This document shows, one piece after another, positions 6,631-13,051 of a stretch of 24,514 nucleotides of DNA (the first letter of the stretch is position 1; each line of letters opens with the position of its first letter). Source of the DNA: JAVKEN01 sp040221415 (lineage in GTDB: Bacteria; Pseudomonadota; Alphaproteobacteria; Rickettsiales; JABSSG01). The stretch is from the NCBI GenBank assembly GCA_040221415.1, contig JAVKEN010000020.1:1-24514 (forward strand), written 5' to 3'. Below the pieces are notes generated by a model. That model did no database searches. It was not told the DNA's origin and was given only the letters and a program-made list of their open reading frames with translations. The position numbers and the translations under genes are program-made.

Positions 6631-7174
6631 TAAGCCCACAGATTATTTATTAAAAACTATCACCCCTGAAGAAAGACGCTTCATGGATGATCTTGCACAC
6701 CGTGAATCTGGTGGCAACTATAAAAAAGTTAATAGATTCGGTTATTTAGGGCGCTATCAATTTGGAGAAAGCGCTTTAGAGGAACTTGGCTACTACAAGA
6801 AAACAGTTAGAAGATGGGGGCCAAAAAACCATTGGCAAGGTGAGTGGTTGGGGAAATATGGAATCCACTCTAAAAAAGACTTCCTATTAAACCCTGAGAT
6901 TCAAGACATTGCAGCAAAAGAGCTTTTTATTCGTAACTGGAGATATATCAGGATTTTGGGATTCCATAAGCTTATTGGTAAGAATGTCCAAGGAATTAAA
7001 ATAACACAGTCAGGTTTGATTGCAGGAGTCCATCTAATGGGTGTTGGTGGGCTGTCAAATTTCTTAAAAGGGAATAGCTCTCAAGATGGCTTTGGAACAG
7101 ATATAGGCGAATATATAGAGAAGTTTAAGAATTATAAACTAGCTCTCAAAGAGCACCACACAAACCAAGCCTAA
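6542..7174 (+). CDS. Membrane-anchored lysozyme-like (transglycosylase fold) protein
   Basis: From ATG 6542 the protein has 210 residues. A hydrophobic segment at about 8-25 looks like a signal anchor or uncleaved signal peptide. HRESGGNYKKVNRFGYLGRY with QFGESAL at 53-79 matches the catalytic start of lytic transglycosylase/lysozyme-like domains. Glu55 is the likely general acid. A later GVHLMGVGG stretch fits the second half of the fold. It should act on peptidoglycan in the periplasm. The gene overlaps the preceding secreted-protein gene by 89 bases in a different frame, and an AGGAG lies nine bases before this ATG. If the true start is ATG 6587, the anchor would be shorter. It converges on the acyltransferase gene with a seven-base gap and no visible terminator. 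Confidence 0.65.
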   Translation: MKKPISNLALLFCIGMVFNIAVYLTLNHNSKPTDYLLKTITPEERRFMDDLAHRESGGNYKKVNRFGYLGRYQFGESALEELGYYKKTVRRWGPKNHWQGEWLGKYGIHSKKDFLLNPEIQDIAAKELFIRNWRYIRILGFHKLIGKNVQGIKITQSGLIAGVHLMGVGGLSNFLKGNSSQDGFGTDIGEYIEKFKNYKLALKEHHTNQA

Positions 7175-7181
7175 TTATCTT

Positions 7182-8354
7182 CTATAAAAATCTTTTAACT
7201 ACTGGGATTCTCTTTAAAACAAGAGTAATGAGCCAGCTTGAGAATAATGATAGCGAGAACACAATATAGAACTTTTGAGAAGCTCCTAGTTTAATGTTAA
7301 CTAATAAATATTGCATCCATACGATAATTATAAAATGGAAGATAAATATCCCAAATGATTGTTCGGAAAGAGAGCTTAAAAATCTGCTCTTTCTATTCGC
7401 AAATTTTCCAACTGTTGCTATCCAAGCTGAGGAGACCATTGCGGCTAGGAACACAAATAAAGTGCAATATAAGAAGTCGCTCAAGTAATCAGGCTGAGAC
7501 TTCGCCATAAATTCACGATAATATCTAAACAATCCAAATAGCATGATGCTGATAATAATTCTAAACAGCCATGTATCTACCAAAAAGTGATTGTCTCTGG
7601 TCACTAAATTACTGAATTTTTTAGTTCCTCCGGCTAGAAATCCAAATGCAAAAAAGCAAAAATATAACAAGCTTCTTTTCTTCTGAAACCATATAGGGCC
7701 TAATTTAGACATAGCAGCGACATTGTCACTCGGAATGAAAATATATGACAAGAAAAACACCAAGGTAGTTGTAGATAAGAAAGTAAGTAGAAAATTAATT
7801 TTTCCTGTATTTTCAATCTTACCTAGCAAGTTATTAACCGCTTTAGGGCACAACTTATATGCCATGGCCGCAATGAGATCAAACATAAACAAAGCTAATA
7901 AGAACCATATGGGCCCAGGAACGCGGTAAAAGTTCATTATGTAGTCTTTTGAAACATACTCCATCAAAGTAAGATTACTGTTCTTCAGTAATCCCACAGG
8001 GTAATAAGATAGCGGCATCAAAATAGTAATTGAAAAAATAAAAGGTACTAACAGTCTGTTAAATCTTGAGGACATATAACTCATTGCCCCTTTCTTTTTT
8101 AAAGACTTCATTACGAAAAACCCAGAAACCAAAAACATTAAGGGCATAAAATAGATGTCATTAAAGCTCTCAAAGTAATCAAAAATAAATAGCTTGTTTT
8201 TATCTAATATTTGCGCTGCTGAATACACATAGTTATGCCCATAACCTTGAGATAAGCTGTATGCTAAGGAAGCATGATGAGCTACAATCAGTACAATTAT
8301 TATTGTTTTTACATAATCAAGGAAATATACTCTTTCACCAACTTTACTGACCAT
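7182..8354 (-). CDS. Acyltransferase-3 family integral membrane protein
   Basis: The 390-residue protein is strongly hydrophobic, with about ten membrane segments. Its N-terminus (FLDYVKTIIIVLIVAHHASLA) matches the acyltransferase-3 opening, with the conserved His pair of AHHA near residues 21-23. FMPLMFLVSGFFVMKSL follows and contains the family's (F/L)-SG-F motif. This family O-acylates sugars, lipids or glucans in the inner membrane (for example OafA, NodX and MdoC/OpgC). The arrangement without a C-terminal SGNH domain is closer to MdoC-like members. The substrate is unknown; envelope glycan modification is a guess. It is divergent from the glutathione S-transferase gene, and the 54-base gap between them must hold both promoters. 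Confidence 0.85.
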   Translation of the reverse strand: MVSKVGERVYFLDYVKTIIIVLIVAHHASLAYSLSQGYGHNYVYSAAQILDKNKLFIFDYFESFNDIYFMPLMFLVSGFFVMKSLKKKGAMSYMSSRFNRLLVPFIFSITILMPLSYYPVGLLKNSNLTLMEYVSKDYIMNFYRVPGPIWFLLALFMFDLIAAMAYKLCPKAVNNLLGKIENTGKINFLLTFLSTTTLVFFLSYIFIPSDNVAAMSKLGPIWFQKKRSLLYFCFFAFGFLAGGTKKFSNLVTRDNHFLVDTWLFRIIISIMLFGLFRYYREFMAKSQPDYLSDFLYCTLFVFLAAMVSSAWIATVGKFANRKSRFLSSLSEQSFGIFIFHFIIIVWMQYLLVNIKLGASQKFYIVFSLSLFSSWLITLVLKRIPVVKRFL

Positions 8355-8408
8355 AATGCTAACTATTTAATTTTTTGATACTGTTATTTTAATTATCATA
8401 ATCAATAT

Positions 8409-9059
8409 ATGTCAAAAGAATTTAAACTCATCATTGGTAATCTCAACTACTCCTCATGGTCATTATGCTCGTGGCTTTGCCTGAAATCTGCTGGTTTTGA
8501 GTTTGAAGAAGAAAAGATATCGCTTGGAATTAAAGGATCAAGAAAAGTAATAAGACAATTTTCACCATCTGGATTTGTTCCAGCCTTAATTCATAATAAC
8601 CTTACGATTTCAGATTCACTAGCTATAGCGGAATATATAAATGAGCTAAGTAATAATTCACTTTATCCGAAAGGCATAAAAGACAGAGCAAAGTGTCGAT
8701 CAATAATTTCTGAACTCCACAGTGGCTTTGTAGACTTCCGTAAAGAAGTTCCAATGAATATAAAAAAGACCTTTCCAAACGCACAGCTTTCTTTTGGGGC
8801 GAATAAGCAATTTGAGCGCATTCAAGAAATTTTTGAAGACCTTCTTAAAAGAGATGGATTTCTTTTTGGAGAATGGGGTATGGCCGACATTTTTTATAGT
8901 CAGGTAGTAATTAGAATAGTAAATTATAACCTCCCATGTTCTGATACAATAAAAAAATATTGCAACAAAGTGCTGTCCAAAAACTTTATTCAAGAGTGGA
9001 TTGAAAAAGCTAAGCTTGAAAAGGAATCCATAGAAATTATTGATTCTTTACAAAAGTAA
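8409..9059 (+). CDS. Glutathione S-transferase family protein
   Basis: The 216-residue protein has an N-terminal thioredoxin-like GST domain. NLNYSSWSLCSWL near residues 11-23 supplies the catalytic Ser region. GFVPALIHNNLTISDSLAIAEYI at about 55-77 contains the cis-Pro (VPAL) and the glutathione-binding SDSLAIAEYI helix. The C-terminal half is helical, including WGMADIFYSQVVIR, the usual N-capping box region (ADI). The family conjugates or reduces using glutathione, and the physiological substrate is unclear. The gene ends 22 bases before ispG, and no terminator lies between them, so read-through into ispG is likely. Confidence 0.88.
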   Translation: MSKEFKLIIGNLNYSSWSLCSWLCLKSAGFEFEEEKISLGIKGSRKVIRQFSPSGFVPALIHNNLTISDSLAIAEYINELSNNSLYPKGIKDRAKCRSIISELHSGFVDFRKEVPMNIKKTFPNAQLSFGANKQFERIQEIFEDLLKRDGFLFGEWGMADIFYSQVVIRIVNYNLPCSDTIKKYCNKVLSKNFIQEWIEKAKLEKESIEIIDSLQK

Positions 9060-9081
9060 TAATTTTTCTATAAATAACCAT

Positions 9082-10284
9082 ATGAAAAGATGTAAAACTT
9101 TAGCTGTAAAAGTAGGGAATGTCACAATAGGAGGAGATCATCCCGTTATAGTTCAATCTATGACTAATACAGATACAGCTGATATTCATTCAACAGTAAA
9201 GCAGATAAGAGAGCTTTCTGATGCTGGTTCTGAAATAGTTAGACTAACTGTTAATAATCAAGCATCTGCTGCTGCTGTTCCGTATATAAAAGAAAATTTA
9301 TTACAACAGGGATATGATGTACCTATAGTTGGATGCTTCCATTACAACGGTCATCGCCTACTACAAGAACATCCTGCTTGCGCCGAATCTCTAGATAAGT
9401 ACAGAATTAACCCGGGAAATGTAGGTTTTGGTAAAAAGCGTGATGCGCAGTTTGAAGAGTTTATTGAGGTGGCCGTCAAAAATGACAAACCTGTAAGAAT
9501 AGGGGTAAATTGGGGAAGCCTTGACCAAGATCTGACGACTAAATTAATGGATGAGAATTCGAAAAGAAAAAATCCTAAATCTTCAAAAGATATAATGCAT
9601 GAAGCACTCATCACTTCTGCACTTAACAGCGCTAAAAAAGCTCAGGAAATTGGCCTCAATAAAGACAAAATCATAGTCTCATGCAAAACAAGTAAAGTTC
9701 CAGATTTGATTCAAATATATGAATCTTTAGCAGCAAAATGTAACTACCCTCTTCATCTAGGGCTAACTGAAGCAGGGATGGGGGTTAAAGGGATTGCTGC
9801 TTCAACTGCTGCCTTATCTATACTGCTAAATAAAGGAATTGGTGATACTATTAGAGTTTCTCTTACACCCGAGCCTGGTGCTTCGCGTACAGAAGAAGTA
9901 AGGGTTTGCCAAGAAATCTTACAGTCTCTTGGACTAAGATATTTTAACCCACAAATTACTGCATGCCCTGGTTGCGGCAGAACTACTTCAACTGTTTTTC
10001 AAACTCTAGCAAAAGAGATTCAACAATTTCTTCAAAAACAAATGCCTGTATGGAAAAATAAACACCCTGGCGTTGAAAATTTGAATATTGCTGTCATGGG
10101 ATGTATCGTGAACGGTCCGGGAGAAAGTAAGCATGCTGATATAGGTATTAGCTTACCTGGAACGGGAGAATCCCCAGCTGCTCCTGTATTCATTGACGGA
10201 GAAAAAAGATGCACCTTAAGAGGCAATAATATTTCTCAAGAATTCATGGATATTGTAACAAAGTATATCGAAAATCGCTTTTAA
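9082..10284 (+). CDS. ispG: 4-hydroxy-3-methylbut-2-enyl diphosphate synthase (flavodoxin type)
   Basis: IspG (GcpE) catalyses the reductive ring opening of methylerythritol cyclodiphosphate to HMBPP, the next-to-last step of the MEP isoprenoid pathway. It carries a [4Fe-4S] cluster held by three Cys and one Glu. In this 400-residue protein, Cys295 and Cys298 lie in ACPGCGRT, and Cys341 and Glu348 lie in MGCIVNGPGESKHADIG. The N-terminal TIM barrel starts with VGNVTIGGDHPVIVQSMTNT. I use ATG 9082 because homologues begin close to KRCKTLAVKVG; the frame is open back to 9040, inside the GST gene. The length is that of the two-domain bacterial form with no inserted plant domain. The bufferin operon begins 56 bases downstream. 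Confidence 0.97.
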   Translation: MKRCKTLAVKVGNVTIGGDHPVIVQSMTNTDTADIHSTVKQIRELSDAGSEIVRLTVNNQASAAAVPYIKENLLQQGYDVPIVGCFHYNGHRLLQEHPACAESLDKYRINPGNVGFGKKRDAQFEEFIEVAVKNDKPVRIGVNWGSLDQDLTTKLMDENSKRKNPKSSKDIMHEALITSALNSAKKAQEIGLNKDKIIVSCKTSKVPDLIQIYESLAAKCNYPLHLGLTEAGMGVKGIAASTAALSILLNKGIGDTIRVSLTPEPGASRTEEVRVCQEILQSLGLRYFNPQITACPGCGRTTSTVFQTLAKEIQQFLQKQMPVWKNKHPGVENLNIAVMGCIVNGPGESKHADIGISLPGTGESPAAPVFIDGEKRCTLRGNNISQEFMDIVTKYIENRF

Positions 10285-10330
10285 TCTTTTATTAACGAAT
10301 CACTGCTAGTATTGACCTAGTTAATCAAAA

Positions 10331-10333
10331 AGG
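10331..10333 (+). promoter_or_regulatory. Ribosome binding site of the bufferin precursor gene
   Basis: AGG, within an A-rich run, lies seven bases before ATG 10341. I see no convincing sigma-70 promoter or ECF-type GTAAC/CGAA pair in the 56-base gap after ispG. The operon may be read through from ispG or may use an unrecognised promoter. Confidence 0.4.
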
Positions 10334-10340
10334 TTTCATT

Positions 10341-10739
10341 ATGAAAAATAAATTTATTGCTGCTGCAACAGCAGGCTTATTGTCTTTAGGAGCTACAAGT
10401 GCTCTTGCAAACACTTCAGCAGCTCATTCTGCCAGCACCGGAGTTAGTATACATTTAGTAGGCGCAAGCTCAAGCGGCTCTAATAGTTGTGACTCTAATG
10501 GATGCAAATCAAAGTCTGGCAAAAACAAGGATAGTAAAGATTGCATGGTGAAATGTTATGGCGTTGCTAAAGCTGGAAGAAATGATTGCGCTTCTAAAAG
10601 CGGCTCACACGCATGTGCAGGACTAGCAAAGTCTGATTGCGATAAAGGTGAGTGGATTGTAAAAAAAGCATCAGAATGCGTATCTACAAGTTGCAATGGT
10701 CAACAAGGAACTTATGATTCATGCATGAAGAAGAAATAA
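10341..10739 (+). CDS. bufA: Bufferin precursor (DUF2282, BufA1/GigA type), Cys-rich variant
   Basis: The 132-residue precursor starts with a Sec signal peptide, likely cut after ATSALA (Ala23). The DUF2282 core follows: KCYGVAKAGRNDCA, then GSHACAG, then EWIVKKASEC. It has the four conserved cysteines at 72, 83, 92 and 113. In the known family, BufB/BufC convert core cysteines to thiooxazole groups, and the secreted product binds copper. This protein has six more cysteines. Three lie in a Ser/Gly/Lys-rich stretch before the core (50, 55, 68), one is inside it (100) and two are in the tail (118, 128). Typical members have about 90 residues and only the core four. The gene leads a four-gene operon and overlaps bufB by 19 bases. 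Confidence 0.88.
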   Translation: MKNKFIAAATAGLLSLGATSALANTSAAHSASTGVSIHLVGASSSGSNSCDSNGCKSKSGKNKDSKDCMVKCYGVAKAGRNDCASKSGSHACAGLAKSDCDKGEWIVKKASECVSTSCNGQQGTYDSCMKKK

Positions 10740-11581
10740 TCCTCTCTGCAGGGATTGGGTTAAGAAGCCCTCACCATAACCAGGTGCTAAACCAAAAGCC
10801 TAAAGTGCCTTGGTGGGAAATCCATACTGAAAATTTTTTTGCTAAAGGTGGTAAGCAAATTGCTTTTTTAGAAGAAATAAGTAAGTCTTACCCCCTTAGT
10901 TTTCATGGAGTAGGCTTATCTTTGGGATCCATTGATTTACCTTCCAAAAATCATTTAAAAAAAATTAAAACCCTTACAGATAAGTTCAAACCATTTCTAG
11001 TATCTGACCATATATCGTGGAGTTCGGTAAATCATGAGTTTGCTAATGATTTGTTGCCAATTCCATACAACGAAGAATCTCTTGAAGTTATTTCTAGAAA
11101 TATAAAAATTGCACAAGATTATCTAGGCAGACAAATTATTGTTGAGAATCCATCTGCTTATTTAGCCTTTTCTGTTTCTACTATGCCAGAAGAAGATTTT
11201 ATAAATAAACTACTAAGCAAGACTCAATGCGGTCTGTTGTTAGACGTAAATAATATATTTGTTAGTAGCTCTAATAATAATTATAATCCAGCAGATTATA
11301 TTAATAATATTAATCTTAATTCTATTAAAGAAATTCATTTGGCTGGCCATTCTATACTTAAAACCAAAAACTTTACCAAACTACTTGATACACATAATGA
11401 TTTTGTACGTAATGAGGTGTGGGATTTATATAGATACACTTTAAAAAAGATTGACCGCAAAGTGCCAACATTAATAGAATGGGATGCAGATATACCTGAG
11501 TTGGACGTGTTGATAAAAGAAGCAAGTAAAGCTCAAAAAATTTTAGATAGCACCAATGAATCTCAAAGAGTTACAGCGTGA
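10721..11581 (+). CDS. bufB: MNIO-family peptide-modifying enzyme (DUF692, BufB/GigB)
   Basis: BufB is a multinuclear non-heme iron-dependent oxidase that modifies Cys residues of the bufferin precursor. The 286-residue TIM barrel contains the family motifs: GIGLRSPHH (11-19), EIHTEN (33-38), SFHGVGLSLGS (60-70), SDHISW (95-100), DLLPIPY (110-116), VENPSAY (141-147), LLLDVNNIFVSS (172-183), EIHLAGH (204-210), LDTH (222-225) and LIEWD (251-255). The His, Glu and Asp residues in these motifs are the expected metal ligands (His62, His97, Glu142, Asp175, His206, Asp223, His225, Glu253). All are present, so the enzyme should be active. Its ATG lies 19 bases inside bufA and its end overlaps bufC by 26 bases, showing coupled translation. 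Confidence 0.93.
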   Translation: MHEEEIILSAGIGLRSPHHNQVLNQKPKVPWWEIHTENFFAKGGKQIAFLEEISKSYPLSFHGVGLSLGSIDLPSKNHLKKIKTLTDKFKPFLVSDHISWSSVNHEFANDLLPIPYNEESLEVISRNIKIAQDYLGRQIIVENPSAYLAFSVSTMPEEDFINKLLSKTQCGLLLDVNNIFVSSSNNNYNPADYINNINLNSIKEIHLAGHSILKTKNFTKLLDTHNDFVRNEVWDLYRYTLKKIDRKVPTLIEWDADIPELDVLIKEASKAQKILDSTNESQRVTA

Positions 11582-12314
11582 TTTCCTAGACAATGTGATA
11601 AGAGGCAAAAGGTCTAGGAGCCTACTAAACGTTATACAGTCTGATTCTGTTCAAGACTCTCTGCAAATTTATCAGAACAATTATAAATTCGGTGTGTTAG
11701 ATGCTATCAAAAATAACTTCAGAACTTCTGAAAGTTTTATGGGGGAAGAAAAATTCTCAAAACTATGCTTTAAATGCATTGATAACAACCCCTCTCGAAG
11801 CGGTAATTTAGATGATTATGCATTAATATTTTTTCAATTTGTCAGAAATTCTAATGTGAATAGTGAAATTGAAGATCTGGTAACTTTAGATTATTATCAA
11901 TCAATAATCTATGATGACGCAGATCCTTATTTTATGGAAGAATCTGAATATAGCCATATAGAACCAAGCCAGCTTAATAGGGTTAAGCTAGAATTAAATC
12001 CAACACTTCGTAAATTTACTCTTTTCAATGCAAACTCAATCAGTCTATGGCACAACTTATTCGAGAACAAAGCTGTAACTAGACTCTCTGCCCGAGCTAA
12101 AAAATCTACTATAGCTGGATTTAAGAATCATGAACAAACACACTTCATGCCTCTTACATTTGAAGAATTAACCTTCTTAAATTGCCTAGAGAAAAGAAAA
12201 ACTCTTCAGGAAATTTTTGAAATAATGGAAAAACATAAATCAGCAGACCGTTTCCAATATATTTTGCTAAATTTCATAAAGAAAAAATTAGTGAATAAAT
12301 TTACCTTTAATTAA
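11556..12314 (+). CDS. bufC: Bufferin biosynthesis partner (DUF2063, BufC/GigC)
   Basis: The 252-residue protein begins LKELQRDFLDNVIRG and continues with DSLQIYQNNYKFGVLDAIKN. This is the HvfC/BufC DNA-binding-like N-terminal domain (DUF2063) that opens these partner proteins. The second half is a winged-helix-like region (ARAKKSTIAGFKNHEQTHF, then FEELTFLNCLEKRKTLQEI). BufC proteins form a complex with the MNIO enzyme and present the precursor peptide to it. The name DNA-binding domain in databases is historical. The start ATG lies inside the end of bufB (26-base overlap). Nothing is missing compared with the usual 250-270 residues. Confidence 0.88.
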   Translation: MNLKELQRDFLDNVIRGKRSRSLLNVIQSDSVQDSLQIYQNNYKFGVLDAIKNNFRTSESFMGEEKFSKLCFKCIDNNPSRSGNLDDYALIFFQFVRNSNVNSEIEDLVTLDYYQSIIYDDADPYFMEESEYSHIEPSQLNRVKLELNPTLRKFTLFNANSISLWHNLFENKAVTRLSARAKKSTIAGFKNHEQTHFMPLTFEELTFLNCLEKRKTLQEIFEIMEKHKSADRFQYILLNFIKKKLVNKFTFN

Positions 12315-12345
12315 CTTTTTACTTGTAACATCTATTTAAATTTAT

Positions 12346-12351
12346 AAGGAG
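12346..12351 (+). promoter_or_regulatory. Strong Shine-Dalgarno site of the DoxX gene
   Basis: AAGGAG lies four bases before ATG 12356. It is the best ribosome site in the operon, which is consistent with independent translation of DoxX after the 41-base gap. Confidence 0.6.
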
Positions 12352-12355
12352 AATC

Positions 12356-12820
12356 ATGTTTAAATGCTCGAAAACTAAAAATTGCCTAATTTGTATGTGT
12401 GGTTGTATTGGCAACTATGCAAAAAAAATCAGCTTTTTACCAAATTTTATAGTTAGGCTATATCTAGCAGAAATATTTCTTAACTCAGGTATGGCAAAAT
12501 TAGATGATTGGAAAGGAACATTGTTTTTGTTTCAGTACGAATACAGCGTTCCTGTAATAAACTATGCTGTTGCTGCTTACATAGCTCTAACAATGGAGCT
12601 AGTTGGATCTGTATTTTTAGCAATTGGATTCGGTACAAGGCTAGTCTCTTTAGCCTTATTTGTTATGACGCTAATAATGAACTTTTCTTATGTTGAGTCC
12701 ACTGAGAATTATTACTGGATGCTTCTATTCTCTATGCTATTTGTATATGGTGGTAGTAAGTTATCAGTAGATTATTGGCTTAAAAACCAATTTCTTAAAG
12801 GAAAACATAAAAACTGCTAA
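12356..12820 (+). CDS. DoxX-family membrane protein of the bufferin operon (GigD-like)
   Basis: The 154-residue protein has four membrane segments. After FIVRLYLAEIFLNSGMAKL come about 62-80 (YAVAAYIALTMELVGSVFLA), then RLVSLALFVMTLIMNFSYV and YWMLLFSMLFVYGGSKLSV. This is the DoxX fold. DoxX proteins accompany bufA-B-C in gig/bufferin operons, where their exact role is unsettled; oxidoreductase support or membrane quinone chemistry has been suggested. Unusual here is an N-terminal cysteine cluster before the first helix (Cys4, Cys10, Cys13, Cys15, Cys17) in MFKCSKTKNCLICMCGC. It could bind a metal. The gene follows bufC by 41 bases and ends the operon. Confidence 0.85.
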   Translation: MFKCSKTKNCLICMCGCIGNYAKKISFLPNFIVRLYLAEIFLNSGMAKLDDWKGTLFLFQYEYSVPVINYAVAAYIALTMELVGSVFLAIGFGTRLVSLALFVMTLIMNFSYVESTENYYWMLLFSMLFVYGGSKLSVDYWLKNQFLKGKHKNC

Positions 12821-12834
12821 GTCTAATTTAAATT

Positions 12835-12889
12835 AAAGAGCAAATCAGAATTCAATTTTCTTGAGTTCCATTTGCTCTTTGTTCTTTTA
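12835..12889 (+). terminator. Long hairpin between the convergent bufferin and rpoBC units
   Basis: AAAGAGCAAAT at 12835-12845 pairs perfectly with ATTTGCTCTTT at 12870-12880. The enclosed bases form a second stem (GAATTCAA with TTGAGTTC, one G-T pair) closed by a five-base loop. GTTCTTTT follows on the plus strand, giving a terminator for the bufferin operon. The same hairpin covers the 3' end of the minus-strand lipoprotein gene, with only an A/T-mixed tail on that side. Confidence 0.65.
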
Positions 12890-13031
12890 GCTTATGAATG
12901 CAGTTATTATATTCAAAAGACCCCTTGGCAAATCCATAGCTTGTACAGACTTCCTGATCAGATGTTGCAGCACTATTTCCACCGTTAGCACATGAGGCTA
13001 AAAATAAAAACACTGCAACTACTCTAAGCAT
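12852..13031 (-). CDS. Small lipoprotein, 59 residues
   Basis: This short gene begins 20 bases after the rpoC stop on the same strand. The product starts MLRVVAVFLFLASC, a lipoprotein signal with lipobox LASC, so Cys14 would be lipidated. The mature part has two further cysteines, spaced CTSYGFAKGSFEYNNC (29 and 44). This C-x-x-GF-xGS-(6)-C pattern resembles small lipoproteins of other alphaproteobacteria whose role is unknown. A strong Shine-Dalgarno sequence (AGGAAGGAAG on the minus strand) lies just before the ATG. The gene is probably cotranscribed with rpoBC, and its last bases lie in the convergent hairpin. Confidence 0.75.
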   Translation of the reverse strand: MLRVVAVFLFLASCANGGNSAATSDQEVCTSYGFAKGSFEYNNCIHKLKEQRANGTQEN

Positions 13032-13051
13032 CTTCTTCCTTCCTTTCTAAA

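Noticed and set aside
9040..9081. Longer N-terminus of IspG
   Set aside because: It would overlap the GST gene and adds residues not seen before the conserved IspG start.
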